A stretch of 64,000 bases of DNA. Source: Alphaproteobacteria bacterium. GTDB taxonomy: Bacteria > Pseudomonadota > Alphaproteobacteria > UBA8366 > GCA-2717185. Where the stretch lies: the NCBI GenBank assembly GCA_012103325.1, contig WLWY01000005.1, positions 1-64,000 of the forward strand. Direction: 5' to 3'. Below the pieces are notes generated by a model. The model did not search any database. It worked only from the letters and a program-made list of their open reading frames with translations, and was not told where the DNA came from. Position 1 is the first letter of the stretch, and each line of letters opens with the position of its first letter. The position numbers and the translations under genes are program-made. Positions 1 through 8,489 of the stretch are shown here, one piece after another.

Positions 1-70
1 GGTGCGGGGAAATTCTCCAGAATTCCGCGAAGGTGGCTAGTGGTGCCTCAACGAGTTAAAGCACCCCCAC

Positions 71-168
71 CGTCATCCCGCACTTGATGCGGGATCCAAG
101 TCGATGCCGGACGCGGCGTTTCCCTGGATCCCGGATCGGCGGCGCTCCGCGCCTTGTCCGGGATGACG
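71..168. repeat. Dispersed palindromic repeat, copy 1
   Basis: The element opens with CGTCATCCCG (71-80) and closes with its exact reverse complement CGGGATGACG (159-168). Inside is a second hairpin (CCCGCA/TGCGGG). It shares an internal segment, GGATCCAAGTCGATGCCGG at 93-111, with the element at 8179-8293 in opposite orientation. Such extended palindromes are common intergenic repeats in Alphaproteobacteria. I see no gene in the first 287 bases apart from this element. Confidence 0.75.
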
Positions 169-287
169 CCCGGAGGGATATGCGCGGTAACGCCTACACC
201 GCCGCCGCCCCGCCCTGGACAACTTTCCCGCCGCCATGGCAAGCTTAGGCCCAATCCCAATGGTTCCTTGAATGCAGGAGGCGCGCG

Positions 288-1676
288 ATGGCGCAGGCGG
301 CGGCACGGCAGGTCGACGATACCGATCTCACCTTAAAACTCGCGGAAAATAGTATGTCTTTCACGCTCGACGGGCTTCCCAAGGAAGCGGTCGAAGTGGC
401 GCGGCACTGTTTCCTGGACTGGCTGGGCGTGACCCTGGCCGGCTCGCGGGAGCCGCTGGCGGGCATTTTGCTGAAGGAAGCCCTGTCCGAGGGCGGCAAT
501 CCGCAGGCGACCGTGATCGGCGACGGCCGCAAAGTGTCCATCCAGCAGGCGGCGCTAATCAATGGCTCCGCCGGCCATGCGCTTGATTACGACGATGTGC
601 ACCTGCTCATGCCAGGCCATCCGACGGTGCCGGTCGTGCCCGCGCTGCTCGCCCTGGCAGAATATCAGAACCGCGACGGCAAGGACTTCCTGACGGCGCT
701 GGTCGCCGGCATCGAAGCGGAATGCCGTGTCGGTGCGATCATGAACCAGTCGCACTATGGCGCCGGCTGGCATGCCACCGGTACGGTCGGCACGTTCGGT
801 GCCACGGCAGCAGCGGCGAAGCTGCTCGGCCTCAACGCCAAGGCGTGCGCCAACGCGATGGGGATCGGCGGGACGCAGGCAGCCGGGCTGCGCTCCATGT
901 TCGGCACGATGTGTAAGCCGTTCCATGCCGGCAAGGCGGCGGTCAACGGGCTGTCTTCCGCCCTGCTGTCGCAGCGTGGGTTCGAAAGCCGCCCCGACGT
1001 GCTGGAATGCGAGCAGGGCTTCGCCGATACGCAGACGGAGAACTACGATCCCGCCGCGGCGCTCGACGGGCTGGGCGACGTGTTTCACACGCCGGACGTG
1101 CTGTTCAAATATCACGCGGCCTGCTACGGCACGCATGCCTCGATTGAAGCGGCGGCGGCCCTGAAGCGGGAACACAACATCGATCCCGACAATGTCGCCG
1201 ACATTGAAGTCCATGTCCGGGGCGATAATTTGAGGATTTGCAACATCCTCAACCCGGTGACGGGTCTGGAGGGAAAATTCAGTCTGCGCTTCACGGCGGC
1301 GATGGCATTGCTCGGCGAAAACACTGCGGTGATCGCCAATTATAACGAGCAGAAGGTTCAGGACCCGGAAATCGTCGCGGTGCGCGATAAGATCTCGGTT
1401 CATGTAAACGACGACCTCGGATTGGCGCAGTCGGACGTCGTGATTTCGATGAAGGACGGCACCGTGCACAAAACCCGGGCCGATGTCGAAACGCCGGACA
1501 CGGATCTCGACCGGCAATGGTCGCGCCTTAGAGCCAAGTTCACCGACATGGCCACGCCGGTGATCAGTGCGGCGGGTGTGCGCACGGTGATCGACGCGGT
1601 CCGCAACCTGGAAACCTGCGACGACATTGCCGAGATCGCAGCGTTGTGCGGGAAGCCGGCTGGCAATGACGTTTAG
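288..1676 (+). CDS. MmgE/PrpD family protein
   Basis: This is a 462-residue soluble protein of the MmgE/PrpD family, which includes 2-methylcitrate dehydratase and cis-aconitate decarboxylase. The family signature DYDDVH lies at residues 100-105, GWHATGTVG at 160-168 and CKPFHAGKAA near 209-218. Length is normal for the family. The start is supported by AGGAGG at 276-281, six bases before the ATG. The stop overlaps the next gene by 11 bases, so the two are probably translationally coupled. The pairing with a CoA-transferase recurs at 40-43 kb and suggests a small catabolic pathway for an organic acid. The substrate cannot be read from sequence. Confidence 0.88.
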   Translation: MAQAAARQVDDTDLTLKLAENSMSFTLDGLPKEAVEVARHCFLDWLGVTLAGSREPLAGILLKEALSEGGNPQATVIGDGRKVSIQQAALINGSAGHALDYDDVHLLMPGHPTVPVVPALLALAEYQNRDGKDFLTALVAGIEAECRVGAIMNQSHYGAGWHATGTVGTFGATAAAAKLLGLNAKACANAMGIGGTQAAGLRSMFGTMCKPFHAGKAAVNGLSSALLSQRGFESRPDVLECEQGFADTQTENYDPAAALDGLGDVFHTPDVLFKYHAACYGTHASIEAAAALKREHNIDPDNVADIEVHVRGDNLRICNILNPVTGLEGKFSLRFTAAMALLGENTAVIANYNEQKVQDPEIVAVRDKISVHVNDDLGLAQSDVVISMKDGTVHKTRADVETPDTDLDRQWSRLRAKFTDMATPVISAAGVRTVIDAVRNLETCDDIAEIAALCGKPAGNDV

Positions 1677-2892
1677 CGGACCCTTGCAAGGCTGTCGGGT
1701 CCTCGAACTCGGCTCCACCGTCGCCGGCCCGTTCTGCGGCCGCCTGTTCGCCGATTTCGGCGCCGAAGTGGTCAAGGTGGAGACGCCGTCCGGCGATCCG
1801 CTGCGCACCATCGGGCGGCACTTCGAAGGCAAATCTCTGTGGTGGGCGAGCATGCACCGAAACAAGGAAGTCATCGCCATCAATCTGAAGTCGGAGGAGG
1901 GCCGCGACATCGTGCGCCGCTTGATGCCGCGCTACGATGTGGTGGTGGAGAACTTCAAACCGGGTGCGATGGAAAAGTGGGGCCTTGGCTACGAGGAACT
2001 GGCCAAGGACCATCCAGGCCTGATCCTGGTGCGGATCAGCGGCTTCGGCCAGACCGGTCCGTATAGCGAGCGCGCCGGCTACGGCATCATCGGCGAATCC
2101 GTCAGCGGCATCCGCAGCATCACCGGCGATCCCGACCGGCCGCCGGCCCGCGTCGCCACGCCGCTGACCGACTATGTCGCCGGCATGTATGGCGCGTTCG
2201 GCGCCTTGGCGGCTATGCGGCGGCGCGACGCGACCGGCAAGGGCCAGGTCGTCGACGTGGCGCTTTACGAATCCGCGTTCTCGATGATGGAAAGCTTCGT
2301 GCCCGCGTTCGAAAAGCTCGGCGTCGTGCCGGGCCGCGTCGGCTCGCGCCTGCACGGCCATGTGCCGAACAGCCTATTCCCGGCCAAGGACGGCGAGTGG
2401 ATCCACATCGCCGCCGGCAATACCTCCACCTTCCGCCGCCTTGCCGCCGCGATGGGACAGGCGGAACTGGCCGATGATCCGCGTTTCGTGGAAGGCGACA
2501 ACAGGCTGGTCAACGAGGAAGCATTGGTCGCGATCATCTCGGCTTGGTCGGAGACATGGGCGCTCGACGAAATCTACGAACATCTCGTCAAGAACGACGT
2601 ACCAGCGGCTCCGATCTACACCGTCGCCGACGTCTTCCGAGACCCCCAATTCGCCGCCCGTGACATGATCCTCGACGTGCCGGACGAGGAAATTGGCAGC
2701 GTGAAGCTGTCGGGCGTTGCGCCAAAGTTCAGCGAGTCGCCGGGCGTGGTCCGCTGGGCCGGGCGCGCCATTGGACGGGATACGCGCGCAGTGCTGGCAC
2801 GGGAACTCGGCTTCAGCGAAGCCGAACTCGACACGCTGGAGGCCAACGCCGCCATCGCAACCCGCCCGCCGCAGGACGTCGCGGCGGAGTAG
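1666..2892 (+). CDS. CaiB/BaiF (family III) CoA-transferase
   Basis: Family III CoA-transferases move CoA between an acyl-CoA and a free carboxylate through an aspartyl-CoA intermediate. The 408-residue product has the usual N-terminal Rossmann part (RVLELGSTVAGP), the FGAEVVKVE segment near 32-40 and the catalytic aspartate at exactly D169, in TPLTDYVAG. I chose the ATG at 1666 rather than one 39 bases upstream because the family begins just before the GCRVLEL segment. It overlaps the preceding MmgE/PrpD gene by 11 bases. The likely job is activation of the acid handled by its neighbour; donor and acceptor are unknown. Confidence 0.9.
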   Translation: MTFSGPLQGCRVLELGSTVAGPFCGRLFADFGAEVVKVETPSGDPLRTIGRHFEGKSLWWASMHRNKEVIAINLKSEEGRDIVRRLMPRYDVVVENFKPGAMEKWGLGYEELAKDHPGLILVRISGFGQTGPYSERAGYGIIGESVSGIRSITGDPDRPPARVATPLTDYVAGMYGAFGALAAMRRRDATGKGQVVDVALYESAFSMMESFVPAFEKLGVVPGRVGSRLHGHVPNSLFPAKDGEWIHIAAGNTSTFRRLAAAMGQAELADDPRFVEGDNRLVNEEALVAIISAWSETWALDEIYEHLVKNDVPAAPIYTVADVFRDPQFAARDMILDVPDEEIGSVKLSGVAPKFSESPGVVRWAGRAIGRDTRAVLARELGFSEAELDTLEANAAIATRPPQDVAAE

Positions 2893-2926
2893 GGGGCTGG
2901 CAGCCTTGCGGAGGGAACATCTCTAA

Positions 2927-3214
2927 ATGAGCGGTATCGCGATCATCGTCGAATACGACGTCAAACCCGATTGCCTGGAAGAACAAGAAAAGCGTGTTCT
3001 GGAAAGCGCCGCCAAATGTCTGCGGGAAGACGGCTGCCTCCGCATGGAGGTGTTCGTTCCGGATGGGCAAGAGAACAAGCTGGTTCTTAGCGAACTGTGG
3101 CGCGATGAAGTGGCGTTGAAAGTGCACCGCAGCCAGCCGGGACATGCTGAGGAGCATGAACACGTCGACCAACTGTGCGCTGGAAAACAGGTGCGCCGCG
3201 GCCGCCCGATCTAA
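2927..3214 (+). CDS. Antibiotic biosynthesis monooxygenase (ABM) domain protein
   Basis: A 95-residue single-domain protein with the dimeric alpha/beta-barrel ABM pattern: an opening beta strand (IAIIVEYDVKP), a helix rich in Glu and Lys, then a strand CLRMEVFVPD and the segment LVLSELWRDE, followed by HEHVDQL. Relatives act as cofactor-free quinol monooxygenases or as small stress enzymes. It lies 34 bases after the CoA-transferase on the same strand and is probably the last gene of that operon. The exact substrate is unknown, and many ABM proteins lack a proven reaction. Confidence 0.72.
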   Translation: MSGIAIIVEYDVKPDCLEEQEKRVLESAAKCLREDGCLRMEVFVPDGQENKLVLSELWRDEVALKVHRSQPGHAEEHEHVDQLCAGKQVRRGRPI

Positions 3215-3320
3215 TTATAGCTCAGACTGCAGGGATGATCTTTTCGGAAAGTCGGTTCTGAACGGAATTTTCCGTAGGTTAGGTGCGAGCCTCCTTAATT
3301 TCATATCTCAATAATGATAT

Positions 3321-3827
3321 TTACATGCTATTCCGCAAATCTTTCGTAGATACGCCATGAAAGTTCTTAAGTTCGAAATTCGCACCAACGCTAATAAAAA
3401 AATCTTGTAGATCAGTGGAGCCGCGGGATTCGAATTCCGCACGCATAAGCGCTGTATTTCCATTACCGTCGACCGCATCGACCTCAGCGCCAGCATCGAC
3501 TAAGTATTTGCACATATCCAAATCATAGTTTTGCGCCGCAAAATGCAAAGCAGTCCAATCGCTTGAGTCTTTTGCTTTTACGTCTGCTCCTCTTTCGCAC
3601 AGCAATTTTACGATCTCAAATTCTTTATCAGTCACCGCATGAGTTAGTGGGGTTCTTCCGTCCCTATCAACGATATTTACATCAGCGTCAGTCTCCAAAG
3701 CGGCTAATACTCCAGCGTAGTTTTGTATATAAGCAGCCTCAATTAGAAGCTTGCTGTTTTCTTTGGAGCTCAAAATTTTAGTTCCTGGTCGAATTCGGGT
3801 CTTCAATTTGTAAAAAAACTTAAACAC
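3321..3827 (-). CDS. Ankyrin-repeat protein
   Basis: The 168-residue protein carries about four ankyrin repeats after a basic N-terminus. The clearest begin at DGRTPLTHA (about residue 55), DWTALHFAA (about 89) and GNTALMRA (about 124), each followed by a LL/YL helix pair and a GA-x-V turn. Ankyrin repeats mediate protein binding and give no reaction. There is no signal peptide or transmembrane segment. The base composition is clearly richer in A+T than the surrounding genes, with AGA, TTA and AAT codons that neighbours avoid, which suggests lateral acquisition. It starts 18 bases after the end of hyuB on the same strand. Confidence 0.8.
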   Translation of the reverse strand: MFKFFYKLKTRIRPGTKILSSKENSKLLIEAAYIQNYAGVLAALETDADVNIVDRDGRTPLTHAVTDKEFEIVKLLCERGADVKAKDSSDWTALHFAAQNYDLDMCKYLVDAGAEVDAVDGNGNTALMRAEFESRGSTDLQDFFISVGANFELKNFHGVSTKDLRNSM

Positions 3828-3845
3828 GGTATCGCCTCACCCTGT

Positions 3846-5903
3846 TTATAATTTAGTGATCGCGGTCACGAAGTGCTTGACGATTGGTGTTCGCAAACGC
3901 CGAAATTGAACGGTATCGCCTTCCATAGCGCCCAATGTTCTGCAGCCATTTTGATCAACGGGCACCGTGCCAACCGGAACGCTGTCGTTGAGTGTGAGCC
4001 ACCCCCGCAGCGGCGCGCTGTTGCCGCTCAGCAGTTCAACCTTCTCATCCGGCCTTAGCTCTGCCTTCGCCGCGTCGGCTGGGTTCAGGAGGATGATGCG
4101 TTTCTTGCTCGGGCCCGAGGGGGTGTAGGCATCGGCGTCGCTTTCGGTCATCGTCAGGCTGTGTCGGTTTGCGGCGAGGGTTGCGCGGTGCGTTTCCGTG
4201 GCCGCTGTGTCGAGCGCGCTGTCGCTGTCCAGGATCACGCCGTAGATATCGTGCGCGCTGTCTGCGGTGATCAGGTCGTCGGCCACGTCGCGCTGCACCA
4301 TCTCGGCGTCCCGGTCCAGCGGGTCGCCGTAGCCGCCGCCGCCGGCGGATTGCAATATTACCGTATCGCCTTCGCTGAGCGGGTGGCCGCCGACCTTGCC
4401 GGGGGAGGCGAAGCGGTGTTCGCTGCTGTCGGCGTTTATCACGAAGCTGTCGACGGGCGCGCCGGTTTCGCCGTCGAGGATGCCGAAGGGGGGCATGATG
4501 GCGCCGTCGGATAGGAGGGAATAGAGCGCGGTGCCGCGGCCGAGTTTTAGGGCGCGGCGCATGCCGAGGCCGCCGCGGTGTTTGCCGGGGCCGCCGGAAT
4601 CGGTGCCGAGCTGCGACCATTCGATGTGCAGTGGGAAGCGGTTTTCCAGCACTTCGGTCGATTGCGCGGTGGTGAGGTCGCCCCAGTCGATGGCCGCCAT
4701 GGCGCTTGGCCCGTCGGCTTCGAGGAAGCCGCCATTGCCGCCGGACGCCCATTCGTAATGCACGAACTCGGCACTGGTCTTGGGATCGACGCCGCCGATC
4801 AGATTGTGGAACGAGGTGCGGTGAATGTCGCCGGAGACGAGGTCCGGGCAGGCGCGGGCCAGCGCGCCCAGCATCGTCGCAATGACGCGCTTGCGGATTT
4901 CGCCGTGGCTGCCGGCGGGGGCGGGGTGCGCGACGTTGACGATGGTGCCCTCGGGCGCGATCACCGTGACCGGGCGGAACGAGCCGTGGTTGAGCGAATG
5001 CTGCGGGTCGAGCGTGGATTTCAGCGTGATGAAGACGGACGCGGCGGTGACGGCAAGGGTTGAGTTGACCGGAACGGAGACTTGCGGCGACGCGCCGGTG
5101 AAGTCGGCCGTGAGGGTGTCGCCGTCAATTGTTAGGTCGAGCGGCAGCAGCAGCGGTTCGAACCCGTTCGGTCCGAAGGTTTCCAGATAATCCTCGTAGT
5201 AATAGCGGCCGTCCGGCAGAGCGCGGATGTTCTCGCGCATGCGGGCCTCGGACCGCTCAAGGTTCAGCTTTACGCAATCGAGCAGCAGCGCCATGCCGTA
5301 GCGTGCGGTGAGTTCCGTGAGACGGCGCTCGGCGGTGCGGCAGGCGGTCAGGCCCGAATTGAAATCGCCGAGCCGTTCGTCGCGCACCCGCATGTTGCTG
5401 AGCAGCACTTCCATCAGCGGCGCGTTGATCCGGCCCTGCTCGACGATCTTGACCGGCGGGATGCGCAGGCCTTCCTGATAGATCTCCGTCGCCGTGCCCG
5501 ACATCGATCCCGGCACCGCGCCGCCGACATCGGCCCAATGTTCCCGCACGGCGGGGAAAAACACGAGTTCGCCGTCGACGAAGATCGGGTATATGATCGT
5601 GACGTCGTTCAGATGCGTGCCGCCGCGATAGGGATCGTTCATCAGGATGACGTCACCCGGCTCGAGGTCGTCGCCCATGTCCTTCAGCGCGGCCTCGACC
5701 GACCAGGGCAGGGGGACAACGTGACTGCCGATGTCCTCCGACTGCGCGACGACTTGACCGGTGGCGTCGAAAAGCCCGCAGGAAAAATCGCGCGCCTCGT
5801 AGATCGCGACCGAGCGCGCGGTGCGGAAAACGGTCGCGCGCATCTCCCGCACGACGGAGATCAGGCCTTCGGTCACGACTTCCAATGTGATCGGGTCGAT
5901 CAT
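3846..5903 (-). CDS. hyuB: Hydantoinase B / oxoprolinase family protein
   Basis: A 685-residue HyuB-family subunit. With HyuA it forms ATP-dependent amidohydrolases (N-methylhydantoinase, 5-oxoprolinase) or, in relatives, acetone or acetophenone carboxylase. Typical segments are the start DPITLEVVTEGL, the EARDFSCGLFD region, ILMNDPYRGGTHLNDVT, and the C-terminal GGGGYGDPL. I placed the start at 5903 because MIDPITLEV is the conserved family beginning; the longer reading frame only adds residues from the repeat region. hyuA lies upstream on the same strand, separated by 198 bases that hold a branched palindrome. Substrate not determinable. Confidence 0.9.
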   Translation of the reverse strand: MIDPITLEVVTEGLISVVREMRATVFRTARSVAIYEARDFSCGLFDATGQVVAQSEDIGSHVVPLPWSVEAALKDMGDDLEPGDVILMNDPYRGGTHLNDVTIIYPIFVDGELVFFPAVREHWADVGGAVPGSMSGTATEIYQEGLRIPPVKIVEQGRINAPLMEVLLSNMRVRDERLGDFNSGLTACRTAERRLTELTARYGMALLLDCVKLNLERSEARMRENIRALPDGRYYYEDYLETFGPNGFEPLLLPLDLTIDGDTLTADFTGASPQVSVPVNSTLAVTAASVFITLKSTLDPQHSLNHGSFRPVTVIAPEGTIVNVAHPAPAGSHGEIRKRVIATMLGALARACPDLVSGDIHRTSFHNLIGGVDPKTSAEFVHYEWASGGNGGFLEADGPSAMAAIDWGDLTTAQSTEVLENRFPLHIEWSQLGTDSGGPGKHRGGLGMRRALKLGRGTALYSLLSDGAIMPPFGILDGETGAPVDSFVINADSSEHRFASPGKVGGHPLSEGDTVILQSAGGGGYGDPLDRDAEMVQRDVADDLITADSAHDIYGVILDSDSALDTAATETHRATLAANRHSLTMTESDADAYTPSGPSKKRIILLNPADAAKAELRPDEKVELLSGNSAPLRGWLTLNDSVPVGTVPVDQNGCRTLGAMEGDTVQFRRLRTPIVKHFVTAITKL

Positions 5904-5951
5904 GGGGCAGGCTTCTGTGTGGCGCAGTCGTGGCTGTTTTGGGAAAGCGTC

Positions 5952-6085
5952 GCCGTCCACCCCCACCCCGAACGGCCCCTACAGGCCGTTCGGCCTCCCT
6001 CCTCAAGGGGGAGGAGGGCGAATTGGATTTCGTCAGTTATTCCCTTCCCCTTTGAGGGGGGAAGGATAGGATGGGGGTGGACGGC
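5952..6085. repeat. Branched palindromic repeat between hyuA and hyuB
   Basis: A perfect 14-bp outer stem joins GCCGTCCACCCCCA (5952-5965) to TGGGGGTGGACGGC (6072-6085). Inside are three hairpins: GAACGGCC/GGCCGTTC around 5970-5991, a CCTCC-type stem near 5994-6017, and CCTTCCCC/GGGGGGAAGG near 6045-6067. As RNA in the hyuA-hyuB transcript it would fold strongly and could set the ratio of the two subunits or protect the upstream message. It looks like a mobile intergenic repeat; no protein is coded here. Confidence 0.7.
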
Positions 6086-6101
6086 GGTGTCTATTGTCAT
6101 C

Positions 6102-8123
6102 TTACGCGCCCTCCTTCGTCAGTGTTAGGACGCCGTAGCTGTCGGTACCGGCCGCGAAGCCGGGCGGGACGACGGTCGTGGCGCCGTCTTCCTCGATGAT
6201 CGCCGGGCCGTTGAACGAAACGCCTGTCGGCAGTCGGTCGCGCTGGAAGATTGGCGTGTCGTGGGTCTCACCCTCGAAAATCACCGGGCGGGTCGCAAGC
6301 CGTGCGTCGTCGAGCGTGCCCTCAACCGTTCGCGACGGCAGGTCGGTGCGGTTGGCGGCGCCGATGCCGATGACGCGGAAGGAGACGATTTCGACCGGCC
6401 CGTCATCGAGCTGCCCGTAGCGTTCCTCATAGGCGCCGCGGAACGCCTCGGCGATTTCTTCGGTCGTATGGAAGTCGCTCGGCACACTGGTCGCCAGTTC
6501 GAAGGCCTGACCGACATAGCGCATGTCCAAGGAGATTTCGAGACGAATACGGTCTTCCTCGAAACCGTCCGCCCGCAGGCGTTCCTCGGCGTGGGCGCGC
6601 AGCGGGGCCAGAATCTCCTCCAGTGCGGCGCGGTCCGTTTGATCGAGCCGGGTCAGCCGCGTCCTTGTGACGTCGTAGCGCGTGTCCGCCGTCAGCAGAC
6701 CATAGGCGGAGAATGCGCCGGGCATCGCAGGAATGACGATCTGGCGCATGCCGAGTTCCTCGGCGATGGCGGTGGCGTGCAGCGGTCCCGCACCGCCATA
6801 GGCGAACAGCGTGAAGTCGCGCGGATCGAGGCCTCGCATGACCGAGATTTCCTTCACCGTCGCGGTCATGCGCGACACGGCGAGCCGGACGATGCCCTCG
6901 GCCATGCGTTCCGGCGAGAGATCGAGTTCCTCGCCGAGTCGGGTGACTGCCGCCTCCGCCGCCGCGGTATCGAGCGTGATCTCGCCGCCGAGCGCTTGGT
7001 CCGGCTGGAACCGGCCAAGCACGACATTGGCGTCGGTGACCGTCGGCTCCGTGCCGCCGCGCCCGTAGCAGGCCGGTCCTGGCTGCGCACCGGCGGAGCG
7101 CGGTCCGACATTGAGGAATTTGCCGGTGTCGAGATAGGCGATTGAACCGCCGCCGGCACCGACCGTCTTGATCTCGATCTGCGGCGCGCGGTTGGGCCAC
7201 ATGCCGACATGGCCTTCCATGGTCATGTCGTGCGCGAAGTTCCGCACCAGGCAGGCGTCGGTGCTGGTCCCGCCCATGTCGTAGGTAATGATGTTGGGGA
7301 GATCGAGCAGCCGCGCCACGCCGATCGAGGCGGTCACCCCGCCGGCCGGGCCGGACAGCATCGAGTTGACCGGCTCGGCGGCCATGGCGGCGGCGCGCCA
7401 GGTGCCACCGTTCGACCCCATGATGCGGAGCGGCGCGGCGATCCCTTCCGCCGTCAGATCATCGGACAATTTGTTCAGATAGCCCGCGACCTTGGGCCCG
7501 ACATAGGCGTTCAGCGCGGTTGTCGAAAAGCGCTCGAACTCGCGGTACTCCGGCAGGATCTCGCTCGACAATGACAGGGGGAGACCCGGCAACGCCTCGC
7601 GCACGATCTCCGCCGCGCGCTGCTCGTGCGCGGCATTGACGTAGGAATGCAGAAAGCAGATCGCCACTGCCTCGACCTGCATCGATTTGAGCTTGTCACA
7701 GGCCGAACGGACATCGTCTTCGTCGAGCCGCGTATGGGTGTCGCCTGTGGCGGTCAGCCGCTCGTCGACTTCCAGAATACGGGAGCGGGGGACCAGAGCC
7801 GGCGGACGCACCGCCTTGATGTCGTACAGCTTGGTCCGGTTGCCGCGGCCGACGACCAGCACGTCCCGGAACCCCCGCGTGGTGATGACACCGAGCCGCG
7901 CGCCGTTCATCTCCAGTGCCGTGTTAGTCGCCACGGTCATGCCGTGGGTAATGCCGGCGATCTCCGCGCTGGGAATGTCGGTCAGCCGAATGGCGGTCAT
8001 GACGCCTTGCGCGAGGTCCCCTGGTGTCGAAGGAGTCTTGAACGTGCGCAGATTGCCGCTTGCTTCGTTGCGCAAGACCAGGTCGGTGAAGGTGCCGCCG
8101 ACGTCGACGCCGATCGTGATCAT
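6102..8123 (-). CDS. hyuA: Hydantoinase A / oxoprolinase family protein
   Basis: A 673-residue HyuA subunit with two actin-like ATPase segments. DVGGTFTDLVL near residues 7-17 is the phosphate-1 loop and YDMGGTSTDACLV near 280-292 the second. Other family blocks are GMTVATNTALE, TTRGFRDVL and the FAYGGAGPLHA segment. Length is standard. It should act with the HyuB protein encoded just downstream in an ATP-dependent ring-opening hydrolysis or carboxylation. The subunits lack the extra gamma subunit of acetone carboxylase nearby, so a hydantoinase or oxoprolinase role is more likely. It starts at a clean ATG, MITIGVDVG. Confidence 0.92.
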   Translation of the reverse strand: MITIGVDVGGTFTDLVLRNEASGNLRTFKTPSTPGDLAQGVMTAIRLTDIPSAEIAGITHGMTVATNTALEMNGARLGVITTRGFRDVLVVGRGNRTKLYDIKAVRPPALVPRSRILEVDERLTATGDTHTRLDEDDVRSACDKLKSMQVEAVAICFLHSYVNAAHEQRAAEIVREALPGLPLSLSSEILPEYREFERFSTTALNAYVGPKVAGYLNKLSDDLTAEGIAAPLRIMGSNGGTWRAAAMAAEPVNSMLSGPAGGVTASIGVARLLDLPNIITYDMGGTSTDACLVRNFAHDMTMEGHVGMWPNRAPQIEIKTVGAGGGSIAYLDTGKFLNVGPRSAGAQPGPACYGRGGTEPTVTDANVVLGRFQPDQALGGEITLDTAAAEAAVTRLGEELDLSPERMAEGIVRLAVSRMTATVKEISVMRGLDPRDFTLFAYGGAGPLHATAIAEELGMRQIVIPAMPGAFSAYGLLTADTRYDVTRTRLTRLDQTDRAALEEILAPLRAHAEERLRADGFEEDRIRLEISLDMRYVGQAFELATSVPSDFHTTEEIAEAFRGAYEERYGQLDDGPVEIVSFRVIGIGAANRTDLPSRTVEGTLDDARLATRPVIFEGETHDTPIFQRDRLPTGVSFNGPAIIEEDGATTVVPPGFAAGTDSYGVLTLTKEGA

Positions 8124-8178
8124 CGAACGGCTTGGGCGTCGTGGCGGGAGGTCTGCAGTCTTGAATTCACACGAGAGC

Positions 8179-8293
8179 TGTCATCTCGGACAAGGCGCAT
8201 CGCGCCGCCGGTCCGGGATCCATGATGCAACCTCGCCCGGCATCGACATGGATCCCCGATCTGCGCGGCTGCGCCGCTTGTCAGGGATGACGG
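8179..8293. repeat. Dispersed palindromic repeat, copy 2
   Basis: Related to the element at 71-168 but inverted and more degraded. It runs from TGTCATCTCGG to CAGGGATGACGG and contains CCGGCATCGAC next to GGATCC, the reverse complement of a block in copy 1. It occupies most of the 366-base gap 8124-8489 between hyuA and the divergent SDR gene. The rest of that gap should hold the promoters of both genes but shows no clear motif. Confidence 0.65.
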
Positions 8294-8489
8294 AATGGGG
8301 GAGGTGCCACGCCGGCGATTGCGCTGGTTACAGGAGGAGCGTGCGATAGTCGTAGCAAGTTGAAACAGTTCCATCGCTTATTGCTAACGCAAGGCAGCGC
8401 GATTTCCAACCGCAGCCGAAATGCTCTCGTTGTATAGGTGCGTCATGATTAGACTATGTGCTTGAACAAGACGATGGAGCGTTGGCGAT

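Noticed and set aside
555-1910. 451-codon open frame on the minus strand
   Set aside because: Antisense to the MmgE/PrpD and CoA-transferase genes; Arg- and His-rich shadow with no domain.
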